Of a DNA stretch of 64,000 nucleotides, positions 1-7,679 are shown in pieces. Source of the stretch: Phycisphaerae bacterium (GTDB taxonomy: Bacteria > Planctomycetota > Phycisphaerae > UBA1845); the NCBI GenBank assembly GCA_028289375.1, contig JANQQK010000017.1:19750-83749 (forward strand), in the 5' to 3' direction. The position numbers and the translations under genes are program-made. The notes beneath the pieces are model-generated. The model searched no databases, was not told the DNA's origin, and saw nothing but the letters and a program-made list of their open reading frames with translations. Every line of letters starts with the position of its first letter. Position 1 is the stretch's first letter.

Positions 1-425
1 GCGGCGACGGCGGTTGCGATGGCCTGATTGAGCTGATCGTCCGTCAGCTTGCCGCGCAAACGTTGGGTGATTCCGTCATGAAGACCATGGAGGACCTTTG
101 CCTGCGGAATCTGCTCCAGAATCGCCAGCGGGTCGAACGCTTTCATGCTGTCGATCCGCAGCTTCACCTCGGTCATCACGCTTCCCGGTGCGACAGGATC
201 GGCGATCGTGAAGGCAATGGTCGGCGCGGCGGCGGTGAGCATGTCGTCGAAGGAATCAGCGGTGACATCGACAACGCCATCGGCCAGTGGACCCGACAGT
301 TTGCCGGATGATCCTGCGAGATCGCCAACGAACAAAATGTGATAAGGTTCCTCACCGGTGACCTTGAGGCCTTGGGGAAAGGAGAATTCCACTTCGAGAT
401 CTGGGGGTTGATTGGGATTGCTCAT
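1..425 (-). CDS. Second T6SS sheath-like protein (TssB/VipA-type N-terminus), partial
   Basis: This reading frame opens at an ATG at 425, preceded by AAAGGA at good spacing, and runs off the left edge after 141 residues, so its C-terminus is not visible. The segment HILFVGDLAGSSGKL matches the strand that opens TssB/VipA sheath proteins ('LxxLGDFSG'). The later stretch with FDPLAILEQIPQ followed by LHGLHD fits the 'F.P..l...iP.l..L..lR' part of the same family. A normal tssB and tssC lie at 17.4-19.5 kb, so this would be a second, divergent sheath gene, possibly a fused TssB-TssC form. The family is fairly clear; whether it forms an alternative sheath or a different structure cannot be told from the fragment. 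Confidence 0.6.
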   Translation of the reverse strand, partial: MSNPNQPPDLEVEFSFPQGLKVTGEEPYHILFVGDLAGSSGKLSGPLADGVVDVTADSFDDMLTAAAPTIAFTIADPVAPGSVMTEVKLRIDSMKAFDPLAILEQIPQAKVLHGLHDGITQRLRGKLTDDQLNQAIATAVA

Positions 426-478
426 GCTGGTGTCCTTTCGCGGTTTCTTCTCGTGGTGGAATCGGGTACAGCGTTGGG

Positions 479-769
479 TTACTTACCGATGCGACGGTAA
501 CGACGGCACCACTCGTCGACCTTTTCCTTGATGTCGTACTCGCTGGCTTCGATGCCGGCGCCTCCCGTGGCGCGGCTGAGCAATTGCGACGCGATCCGTC
601 CCTCTGGACCTACGCTGAGGCTGGCACCTGCGAATCGATGATCCAGGTCGTGTCCGGCAGAGCGGGCAAGCTGGGTCATGCGGTCAATGACGGTTCCGCA
701 ATCGTAAGCGTCGCGCTTGAGGTGCTGAATCAGGTACATTCGAATGTCCTGGTGAACGTTTGAGTCCAT
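479..769 (-). CDS. Small conserved-looking protein of the T6SS locus, unknown function
   Basis: A 96-residue soluble protein with an ATG at 769 and a GGGGAG ribosome site about nine bases upstream. It lies between the PAAR gene and the second sheath-like gene on the same strand, with gaps of about 50 bases on each side, so it is almost certainly co-transcribed. The first third is helical and charged, the middle (GASLSVGPEGRIASQLLSR) is richer in Gly/Ser, and the C-terminus is basic with an EWCRRYRRIGK ending. There is no signal peptide or membrane segment. I do not recognise a family. Its position allows a role as immunity protein, adaptor or small structural part, but nothing in the sequence decides between them. 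Confidence 0.6.
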   Translation of the reverse strand: MDSNVHQDIRMYLIQHLKRDAYDCGTVIDRMTQLARSAGHDLDHRFAGASLSVGPEGRIASQLLSRATGGAGIEASEYDIKEKVDEWCRRYRRIGK

Positions 770-817
770 GTTTGGTCTCCCCGTTTCGTGGTGTTTGCAA
801 TTCTTCTATCTCTGAGT

Positions 818-1372
818 CTACCCGATCATGACGGTGAATTCGCCCTGTGCGATGACGTCGGGCGGTCCGACGCATGTGGACTGGTCGCCCATGCGCGCTG
901 CCGGCATGAATCCAATAAGTACGGTCGTCGAGCCTGGCGGCAAGTTGGGGCCGCCAACGTGCGGCACGATGCCGGTGACCATCGGGCAAACGTGCATGTC
1001 TGCGACGCGGGCAGCCGGCTTGTTGCCAATCAGGCAGGTGAAGTCGCCAAGGACGATGTTGCCGCCGTGGGACGTCATGTCGCCCATACGTGCCGCCGGT
1101 TTTCCCGCCCCACCGGCTGGTGGAGACGGTGGACTGACGGGTGCCGGTTCGGGCGGCGGATTTTCTTCTTCGTACGCGGCTTGCTCGTCTTCGTACGCGG
1201 AGACGGCCTGCTGATGTTGCTCGAGCACAGCCTGAAAGGCTGGATCGCTGAGCGCGGCCAGGTACTCCGGTGATGGCAACTCGCCCTCTTTGGGTGGCGC
1301 CGGTTCCGGATCGGGCGGTGGCTGCGGATAGTCCGCGTAGTAGGCTTCCATCTCTTCGGGTGTTGCCGACAT
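818..1372 (-). CDS. PAAR-domain spike-tip protein of the T6SS
   Basis: A 184-residue protein. The last ~95 residues form a PAAR domain: KPAARMGDMTSHGG, then KPAARVADMHVCP, then MPAARMGDQSTC, with the His/Cys residues expected to hold the tip metal ion. In known T6SSs the PAAR protein caps the VgrG trimer and forms the sharp point of the injected spike. The first ~85 residues are unusual: acidic and proline-rich (PPPDPEPAPP, PPPEPAPVSPPSPP) around a short helical piece. The ATG at 1372 has AGGAA upstream at normal spacing. The gene follows the vgrG-linked effector module on the same strand, so it probably caps the VgrG encoded at 7680-10244. No C-terminal toxin domain is attached. Confidence 0.9.
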   Translation of the reverse strand: MSATPEEMEAYYADYPQPPPDPEPAPPKEGELPSPEYLAALSDPAFQAVLEQHQQAVSAYEDEQAAYEEENPPPEPAPVSPPSPPAGGAGKPAARMGDMTSHGGNIVLGDFTCLIGNKPAARVADMHVCPMVTGIVPHVGGPNLPPGSTTVLIGFMPAARMGDQSTCVGPPDVIAQGEFTVMIG

Positions 1373-1396
1373 GCTTGCGTTCCTATCCGGTCATGG

Positions 1397-2254
1397 CTAA
1401 CGAACGATCTGCCATTTTTCCGCGATCCTGCTGATCATCATATTGTAATAGCCCCTGCCGCCCTCACCATCCTCAAATTCTCGGAGGGTTGGCTCCCAGT
1501 CCTTGTTGACACAGTCGACCATGCGCCGGTTAGCACAAACTCTGAAGTCGATCTTCCTTAGGTCGATCTCCTCGATGCCCCACCACGGCTGTGCAGAGTC
1601 GTTGCGTACGCCGAGTCGAACGATCGACGCAGTCTCGCCGGGGCCTTTCTCATACGCTCGCGCGATTTCGGTAAGCCGCACAGCAGAATTCTGGATGAAT
1701 GGCTCGGGGTCACCCTGCCTGAGGGCTCCGCCGATCATCTTGAGGAAGTCAACAATGTCGTCTCGGGTCTCGTCGTTCAGGTCGATCACCGGTGCACGCT
1801 GCCACTCCCATGGGCCAAAGAGTCGTCCCATGTCAAACTTGCGGACGATTTCGAGCGGGAACATATCGGGTTGGCCCTGCTCCTCCTGTTCGGGTTTTTC
1901 GTCGTCCTGTTCGCCGTCATCGTGTGGCGGCCATTCGATGCTGGTGATTTCCTCACCGTCGGGTCCGCCGACCACCGACCCGCGCGGATACTTGGCGAGA
2001 ATGGCGAGTGCGTTTCCGGCAGGTGCATTGGGCGATTTCACGCCGTTCGGGCCGGAGATTGCTTCGGATGGTTTGGGGCCGGGACTGACGACGATCGAGA
2101 GCGCGTTTTCGCGATCGACGAGATATTGATTGACCGGCACGCCGACGTAGTGCCCTTTTTCGCCACCGCGGATGGCGACGGGAATGCCGTTGAGATAAAA
2201 CTCGACACGGCAGTTGTTGGCCGTGCATTGCAGGACGTAGAAGTTGTTGGTCAC
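1397..2254 (-). CDS. Unknown protein of the T6SS effector module
   Basis: A 285-residue protein starting at a GTG (2254). The N-terminal ~65 residues look like a beta-sandwich with a small ligand or partner surface: VEFYLNGIPVAIRG, then GVPVNQYLVDRENALSIVV. This resembles small 'NG.PV ... N.yL..G.N.l.i.i' modules that I associate with T6SS-linked hypothetical proteins, but I cannot name a family. A Pro/Glu-rich acidic linker follows (about residues 105-135). The C-terminal ~150 residues are mixed helix and strand, ending YYNMMISRIAEKWQIVR, which resembles an NTF2-like fold only loosely. There is no signal peptide. The gene lies between the 1458-residue protein and the PAAR gene, so it may be an adaptor or immunity factor; this is inference from position. 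Confidence 0.6.
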   Translation of the reverse strand: MTNNFYVLQCTANNCRVEFYLNGIPVAIRGGEKGHYVGVPVNQYLVDRENALSIVVSPGPKPSEAISGPNGVKSPNAPAGNALAILAKYPRGSVVGGPDGEEITSIEWPPHDDGEQDDEKPEQEEQGQPDMFPLEIVRKFDMGRLFGPWEWQRAPVIDLNDETRDDIVDFLKMIGGALRQGDPEPFIQNSAVRLTEIARAYEKGPGETASIVRLGVRNDSAQPWWGIEEIDLRKIDFRVCANRRMVDCVNKDWEPTLREFEDGEGGRGYYNMMISRIAEKWQIVR

Positions 2255-2308
2255 TTTGTCGTTCTTTCAGATGCTTTCACGATTGCTCCAAATCGTCGTC
2301 GACTCGTG

Positions 2309-5300
2309 CTAGGCCGGCGGCGGCCAATGACTGCGTTTTGTGTGATAGTGTTGTAATTGCTTGCACGCACCTTCGACGTCCGAAATCATCGATTCGACGC
2401 TGGGCACCAGTTCCGTGCCGTTCACAAAATCCTCCAGTCGCTGGGACTTCAGCGTTTTCGTGCGACGCCGCCATCGGTCAGCACGACGCAGTGCTTCGTT
2501 CGGCTCCATCTCTTGTGAAGCGTCCTCATCCTGGTTCAGTTCGAACATCTTGTCGCGAACGGCGTCCATGTTCGTCTGCGCGGAGTCAATGCGATTGCTG
2601 ATCTGCGTCATGAGCAAGTGGATTCCATTTATCGCCTGACGAAGCGCCGTCCTGAGCAACTCTTTGCCAAATCGCATCCGGCCATACTTGTCGACGTTTG
2701 CGGTTTCATTTCCCAAGCTGTGACCGACGATTGTCTTCCAGCCCTGCAACCATTGTGCTGGATCGAGCGTTGCGCTGGGCCATACGACGGTTGTCGGGTC
2801 CGGCTGAGCGTTTGTGATGGTCTGCTGGTGGGCGTCGGTGGTTCGCGCGGCTTCGACCATGGCAGCGATGAGGCTTTGCTGGGCTGTTTCAAGACGATCC
2901 TTGTGGTAGAGGATGCGCCCGTAGATGTTTTCAATATCCGTGCGGATGTCGGCCCAGACGATCGCCTGTCCTTTCTTAAGCCAGATACCACGTTTCCACG
3001 GCAAACCTGGCGGGCTGCCGCGTGAAATCCATTTGGGTTTCATCTGCTTCTTGTAGCCGACGATGGTCGCTTCGGCTTCGATGACGACGCCGAGGTAGTA
3101 GAGCTGGTATTCAAGCCCGCCGCTGCCGTCGTCCATCGGATCCCAGCGACATTTCATTTCGATACCGGTCTTGAGGCGCGGATTGGCGGAGCAGACGTGC
3201 TCGTGGACAAGGATCAGGCTGATGCCGGCCTCAAATTTGCCGGATGCGCCGAACCATGCGCTGTTGTCTTCCATCTTGTGGCCTGGTCGTTGACGCTCCC
3301 ACGACTTTTCCCAGTCGAGTTGGAGCGTAAGACGGAGATAGATGACCAGTTCCCACTTGAGGAACATCAGGTGCCAGCGTGCGCCAAGATTGAACACCAG
3401 CGAGAGGCGGGCGATCATGATGTTGGCATCGAGCTGTCGCCATGCAAAGACGCGGCGGTCGCGGTATTCCTTCCAGCCCCAGCGATAGTTGAACGCGCCT
3501 TCCATGAAGCCGGCTTCGAGTGAGAAGGAGAATCCAATGGCGGGGACGAAATCGAACCAACTCTTGATGGCGTCGAATGCCATCCACAGTGCGGCGATCG
3601 ATGCGGCGACATCGCGGACGCCATCGAACATATCGTCCTGTTTGCCGTTTCGCGAAAGCTGAATGATCACTCGCTCGCGGAAGGCTTTTGGAATACCAAG
3701 CGAGGTCCACTTCTGGGCCTGGTCGAGTGCGTCTTCGGCTTCGTCGGCTTGGCCCTTTTCGAATTGTTCGCTCGGGGCGGAGCCGCTGTCACCCGCTTCC
3801 CATGATTGGCCGATGCGTTTGCTGGAAGCGCCGAATTTCATCGGGTGGAAGACGAATGACGTTTCCTTTTCCATGTATTGCCGCGGCGGTTGGCTTGACG
3901 CTTTTCGGCGCGCGTTGCTGAGTTCGTTGGCAAGGCGCGTCTCGTCGCGGAGACTTTTCTTCGACGTGTGTACCGATGACGTGAGGTCGATCTGTTCGCC
4001 GGAGCGATAGTCGACTTCGATGTCGCCGGAGTAAGCGTGGGCTGCGTCCTTGCCGTATTGCTTGGAGACGTCGGTGGTTGTGTCACTCCAGGACCAGCCG
4101 CTTTGTTCGACGCCGCCTTCGTCGCCGGTGGACTTGGCTTTCATGTTGCCTTCGCGGTCGAGGAAATCTCCCGCCATGCCGCCGGAGATTCCGGGCAGTG
4201 GCTTCAATTCCCAGTGGAGGCAGTATTCGTCTGACGGGTAGACATCGATGAAGGTCTTGAGGATCGGCCGGGGATCGTCGTCCTGACGGGCTTCGTCGAT
4301 GATGTCCTGTTGTGCGGAGGCGTCCTGGAAACCGTCGACGGCGCCTTGTTCGTCGGCAGCTGTTGGCGGCAGTGCAACGCCGCAACTGAGCAATTGCACT
4401 TGATAGCGGCGGATGGGTGGGCCCTTGGTGAAGGCATCGTGAATGATGGCCCACAGGTCGCGGAACGGGATGTGCCGTTTGACGAGGTCGGCTTTTCCCT
4501 CGGTCATCTTGCGTTTTTGACGCCCGCGATAGTCGGCGAATGACTCGTCGTCATCACCTGACCAGTCCTCGGATTGGGCCAGCCGCCAGGGAGGCTGGAA
4601 CACTTCAGTTTCAAAGAGGACGTCGCCTCCTTCGGCTTCGGGTCGCACATTCTTCGGAGAGATCGTCTGATCGGGCAGCGGGACCCATTGGCCATTGTCG
4701 GCGAGTTCGAAGATGGCGAGGATGGGGTGCTTTCGGGTTTCGCCGAAGTACTCCTGATCGAAGTTGCAGAAGTAGCGGTAATCTCGTGGACCGGTGTCAA
4801 CTTCGAATTCCACGATGGTGCCGTGGAAGCGTTTGTCGTCACCCTCGACTTTGTGGTCGCCTTTGAACTGCGCAATCATTTCGATCGAACCGCCGTTGGG
4901 GACGAGGTGCGGTTCGTTGTCTTCGCCCGTGACGATACCCCAATCGCCGCCGCGTTGCTGTTGGCTGATGTTCTGCGTGTCGTTCGGGTTGTGAGCGGGC
5001 AGTTGCGGGCGGTCACCGCGCGATGTTGGCGGGACGTTGGCGGGTCCGGGATTCGGCGCGTTGTGGACCGGGTCGGTGCGGTCCGGCGTGGGCAGTTCCG
5101 CGACGACCTCGAATCGACCACCCGGAACCCGGTCGGCTGGTTGCTTCTCTGCGAGCGTGCCGTGGTTTTCGGTCACGATCAGCCGATGCAGGTTGCACGG
5201 GGTTCCGATCGGTGCGAGCGTCGTACCGGCGGGGCATGGCTGCACGGGTGAGTCGGTGGGTGAGGCCGGATCGTGACGCACACGGACACGGACGATGTTG

Positions 5301-6685
5301 TGTTGCGGATGTTCCTCCGGCGTGTTTTCGACGTCTTCGCTGTTCGTTTGGGCGCCGCCGATGCCGGTAACGCGGATATCCTGCAGCCATGGCTGACCCG
5401 CGCCGGGATCGGACGTTTTGTCACCGGTGCCGTAGGTCAGCTCGACCTCAACCGGGACAACGGGGAGCTGTCCACCCTCAGCCGTCTTTTCGATCGTGAC
5501 GAAGTAGGATTTCCCACCGAAGGCTGAGCTTTCAATTTTGGCGTAGATGTCGCGGTTCCACGCATTGGAGAGCGTGAGGTTGAGCGTGATGCGTTCTTCC
5601 TCGGCGTACTCATCCTTGACGGGTGTGAACGGTTCATCCTCACTGAAGAGGACGCTGGGGACGGGTTCCACCGCGATCGTCAGGCCATAGTTCTCCGTGT
5701 CTGGTTTGCATTGGCCTTGAGGTTCCGGGACGAGTTTCACGATGCCGTATCGCACCGGACTGTTCTTGATCGTCAGCGGAAATGGTGCAGGCTGCTTCTG
5801 GCCTGCGGGAATCGTGAATTTTGGGAAAGGCCTGTCGACGAGATCGGTTTCGACGTGAAATGTCGAGCCATAGGGTCGCGGAGCTTCGGAGTCGAGTTTG
5901 ACGCAGAGGCGGATCGTATCGCCGGGGAAGATGGGTTCGTCCGGGTCGTATTCCCAGAAGAGCATCTTGCGCGTGCCCATGCGGTCCTTGCGTTTGACGG
6001 GCATCTTCTCGTAATCGAAGCTGAGCGTCGGGACGGGTTTGACGTCGACATCGAGCGACGTCTTTCCTTTTGTGTTGCAACGATACACCGGCTTGAGCGT
6101 GATCTTCTGAGTGGTGGTCTTGCCGATGACACGGCTGCGTTCGACGCTGCTGCTGAAGAATACTTCGGTGTCGGCGTAGACCGCCTGCTCGTCGCTGACG
6201 GTGACGCGGTATGGCTTTTGGAAATTCGGGCACGACAACTCGTAGATCATCAGCTTATTGCCGCATCGCTTGTCGAACTCAACGCGGACGATGGCGCTTT
6301 CCCGTTCGTGGTGCGGACCTTGCGGGCGGATGGCCGTCGTGTTCGAAGCGGGGAAGTAAACATTGGGTGCGGGGTGGATGGTGATCATCTGCGTGATGCT
6401 CGCCGTGCCAACGTCGCGTTTGGCTTTGATCTGCGGCATCTCGCCTGTCACCGGATTGGTGGCACGCAGGGTTACTTCGCCGGTGTAACTGCGGGGTGTG
6501 AAGTTGAAGGATACTTTCTTGCGGTCGAAGCCGCTGTGTTTGACGTGAACCTGGCAGTTCTTCGCCGGTGCGCGTGACAGGCTGCAGCTAAGGGTGACCT
6601 CTTCGCCGACTTCGTATTCTGTCTTGTCGGTCGCGACGTTGATGCGGGCTTGGTTGACAGGATGGACGCGGTTGCGGCGCGGCAT
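2309..6685 (-). CDS. 1458-residue candidate T6SS effector or cargo protein, unknown family
   Basis: The ATG at 6685 lies three bases after the stop of the preceding 127-residue gene. Residues ~10-105 look like an Ig/macroglobulin-type beta domain (KTEYEVGEEVTLSCSLS), and several more beta-rich domains with scattered cysteines follow to about residue 450. A Pro/Asn-rich low-complexity stretch lies near 510-580, then mixed domains. Residues ~1040-1130 are unusually aromatic and alternate hydrophobic and polar residues (FVPAIGFSFSLEAGFMEG, WELVIYLRLTLQLDWEKSW), as in amphipathic beta strands or a membrane-active segment. The last ~220 residues are helical. There is no signal peptide. Its place just after vgrG, a DUF4123 adaptor and a small gene is typical of a T6SS cargo effector. 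I see no known toxin catalytic motif, so the function is inferred from position only. Confidence 0.7.
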   Translation of the reverse strand: MPRRNRVHPVNQARINVATDKTEYEVGEEVTLSCSLSRAPAKNCQVHVKHSGFDRKKVSFNFTPRSYTGEVTLRATNPVTGEMPQIKAKRDVGTASITQMITIHPAPNVYFPASNTTAIRPQGPHHERESAIVRVEFDKRCGNKLMIYELSCPNFQKPYRVTVSDEQAVYADTEVFFSSSVERSRVIGKTTTQKITLKPVYRCNTKGKTSLDVDVKPVPTLSFDYEKMPVKRKDRMGTRKMLFWEYDPDEPIFPGDTIRLCVKLDSEAPRPYGSTFHVETDLVDRPFPKFTIPAGQKQPAPFPLTIKNSPVRYGIVKLVPEPQGQCKPDTENYGLTIAVEPVPSVLFSEDEPFTPVKDEYAEEERITLNLTLSNAWNRDIYAKIESSAFGGKSYFVTIEKTAEGGQLPVVPVEVELTYGTGDKTSDPGAGQPWLQDIRVTGIGGAQTNSEDVENTPEEHPQHNIVRVRVRHDPASPTDSPVQPCPAGTTLAPIGTPCNLHRLIVTENHGTLAEKQPADRVPGGRFEVVAELPTPDRTDPVHNAPNPGPANVPPTSRGDRPQLPAHNPNDTQNISQQQRGGDWGIVTGEDNEPHLVPNGGSIEMIAQFKGDHKVEGDDKRFHGTIVEFEVDTGPRDYRYFCNFDQEYFGETRKHPILAIFELADNGQWVPLPDQTISPKNVRPEAEGGDVLFETEVFQPPWRLAQSEDWSGDDDESFADYRGRQKRKMTEGKADLVKRHIPFRDLWAIIHDAFTKGPPIRRYQVQLLSCGVALPPTAADEQGAVDGFQDASAQQDIIDEARQDDDPRPILKTFIDVYPSDEYCLHWELKPLPGISGGMAGDFLDREGNMKAKSTGDEGGVEQSGWSWSDTTTDVSKQYGKDAAHAYSGDIEVDYRSGEQIDLTSSVHTSKKSLRDETRLANELSNARRKASSQPPRQYMEKETSFVFHPMKFGASSKRIGQSWEAGDSGSAPSEQFEKGQADEAEDALDQAQKWTSLGIPKAFRERVIIQLSRNGKQDDMFDGVRDVAASIAALWMAFDAIKSWFDFVPAIGFSFSLEAGFMEGAFNYRWGWKEYRDRRVFAWRQLDANIMIARLSLVFNLGARWHLMFLKWELVIYLRLTLQLDWEKSWERQRPGHKMEDNSAWFGASGKFEAGISLILVHEHVCSANPRLKTGIEMKCRWDPMDDGSGGLEYQLYYLGVVIEAEATIVGYKKQMKPKWISRGSPPGLPWKRGIWLKKGQAIVWADIRTDIENIYGRILYHKDRLETAQQSLIAAMVEAARTTDAHQQTITNAQPDPTTVVWPSATLDPAQWLQGWKTIVGHSLGNETANVDKYGRMRFGKELLRTALRQAINGIHLLMTQISNRIDSAQTNMDAVRDKMFELNQDEDASQEMEPNEALRRADRWRRRTKTLKSQRLEDFVNGTELVPSVESMISDVEGACKQLQHYHTKRSHWPPPA

Positions 6686-6688
6686 GGA

Positions 6689-7072
6689 TTAACCCTTGTT
6701 GCGTTTCATCTTCTTGACAAACTCGGCTTCCTGCGCGGCGGTGGCGTTGATCGCAAGTTGCCGCATCTTCATGTCCGCATGAACGTCCGCCCCGAGTGCA
6801 CGGGCGGCCCATGGACGCTCGGGACTGGTATCGAAGTTGTCGCCCCACGTGAACATCATGTCGATGAACTGCTCAACGTGCTGCGCATCGGTAATGCCAT
6901 GGAATCTGCAACGCTGCATGCCACGGGTAATGCGACGCCGCAAGCCCGGCTCACCCATCTGCTCACTTTCGTCAGGATAACGCCTGAAGAACAACTTGAC
7001 GTAACGGTCCTCAGCACGCTTTCGGCTGTACTCGGTCAATGCGTCCCATTGTTCCTTCCGAATGATCAGCAT
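6689..7072 (-). CDS. Small T6SS-associated protein downstream of the DUF4123 adaptor
   Basis: A 127-residue soluble basic protein starting at the ATG at 7072, 17 bases after the DUF4123 gene and 3 bases before the 1458-residue gene. It opens MLIIRKEQWDALTEYSRKR and carries a mostly helical body with FFRRYPDESEQMGEPGLRRR and a central FIDMMFTWGDNFD segment, ending in a basic tail (EAEFVKKMKRNKG). Small proteins beginning 'MLxIRxEQ...' and lying between a DUF4123 adaptor and its effector are common in T6SS clusters; I know the arrangement but not an assigned biochemical role. A co-adaptor that helps load the following cargo on VgrG is the most economical reading. Confidence 0.75.
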   Translation of the reverse strand: MLIIRKEQWDALTEYSRKRAEDRYVKLFFRRYPDESEQMGEPGLRRRITRGMQRCRFHGITDAQHVEQFIDMMFTWGDNFDTSPERPWAARALGADVHADMKMRQLAINATAAQEAEFVKKMKRNKG

Positions 7073-7089
7073 CCGTCGGCTCCGACTGG

Positions 7090-7641
7090 TCAGGTCACAC
7101 TTTCGGCGAATCGAATTTCTTCGACCCGCGGTTTGGATTCATCCGGTGTCATGCGCAGCAGCATCTGCCCGCCGTCCCCTTCCATCGCGTAAAACGCGAG
7201 CGGACCAAACACGTGGGCCATCTCCTCCTTGTTGCATGTTGGCAGGTAGACACGAAGCACGCGCGGATCGTAATAGCGAAAGTAAAGCGGCTGCCCCGCG
7301 TGGCTTCGTACCATCAGGAAGGTGCGGAAGTGCTTGCGCAATTTGCGGAACGAGAGACCGGACTGAACACCGACGAACACGCCCCAATGATGACCCCAAC
7401 CGTTCTCAAGCGTCCATTGCGTGAGCTTGTCGTCAGGACGAAGCTGGACGAGGTATGGTGCGGCGGCGGCGTGGTCCGGCGCGAGATCGCCACTGAACAG
7501 GCAGCAATATTCGCCATCGTGGCGGTCGAGTTGATTCAAGAGACCTGCGACCGACGCGCCGTCATAAATGGCGTACACATCCAGTTTGTTGTCTGCAAAC
7601 AACTGGTCGCGAACGGTTTGGATGATGGCGTCGTTGGTCAT
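7090..7641 (-). CDS. DUF4123-family T6SS effector adaptor/chaperone
   Basis: About 183 residues. The hallmark of DUF4123 is plain: LYFRYYDPRVLRVYLPTC, together with the N-terminal YAIYDGASVAGLLNQL and the SGDLAPDHAAAAPYLVQL stretch. Proteins of this family (Tap/TEC) bind a specific effector and hand it to the C-terminal end of VgrG; they act in the cytoplasm and are not themselves exported. The gene sits between vgrG (7680) and the 127-residue and 1458-residue genes, which makes the latter its likely client. I chose the ATG at 7641; an in-frame GTG two codons upstream (7647) is equally possible because neither has a strong ribosome site. Confidence 0.9.
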   Translation of the reverse strand: MTNDAIIQTVRDQLFADNKLDVYAIYDGASVAGLLNQLDRHDGEYCCLFSGDLAPDHAAAAPYLVQLRPDDKLTQWTLENGWGHHWGVFVGVQSGLSFRKLRKHFRTFLMVRSHAGQPLYFRYYDPRVLRVYLPTCNKEEMAHVFGPLAFYAMEGDGGQMLLRMTPDESKPRVEEIRFAESVT

Positions 7642-7679
7642 GGTCACATCATGCAGCGACTCGTCGCGCTGCGACTCGG

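Noticed and set aside
1871..2356. Plus-strand frame with hydrophobic stretches that could mimic a membrane protein
   Set aside because: It is antisense to the 285-residue gene and crosses the ends of two minus-strand genes; its hydrophobicity follows from codon mirroring.
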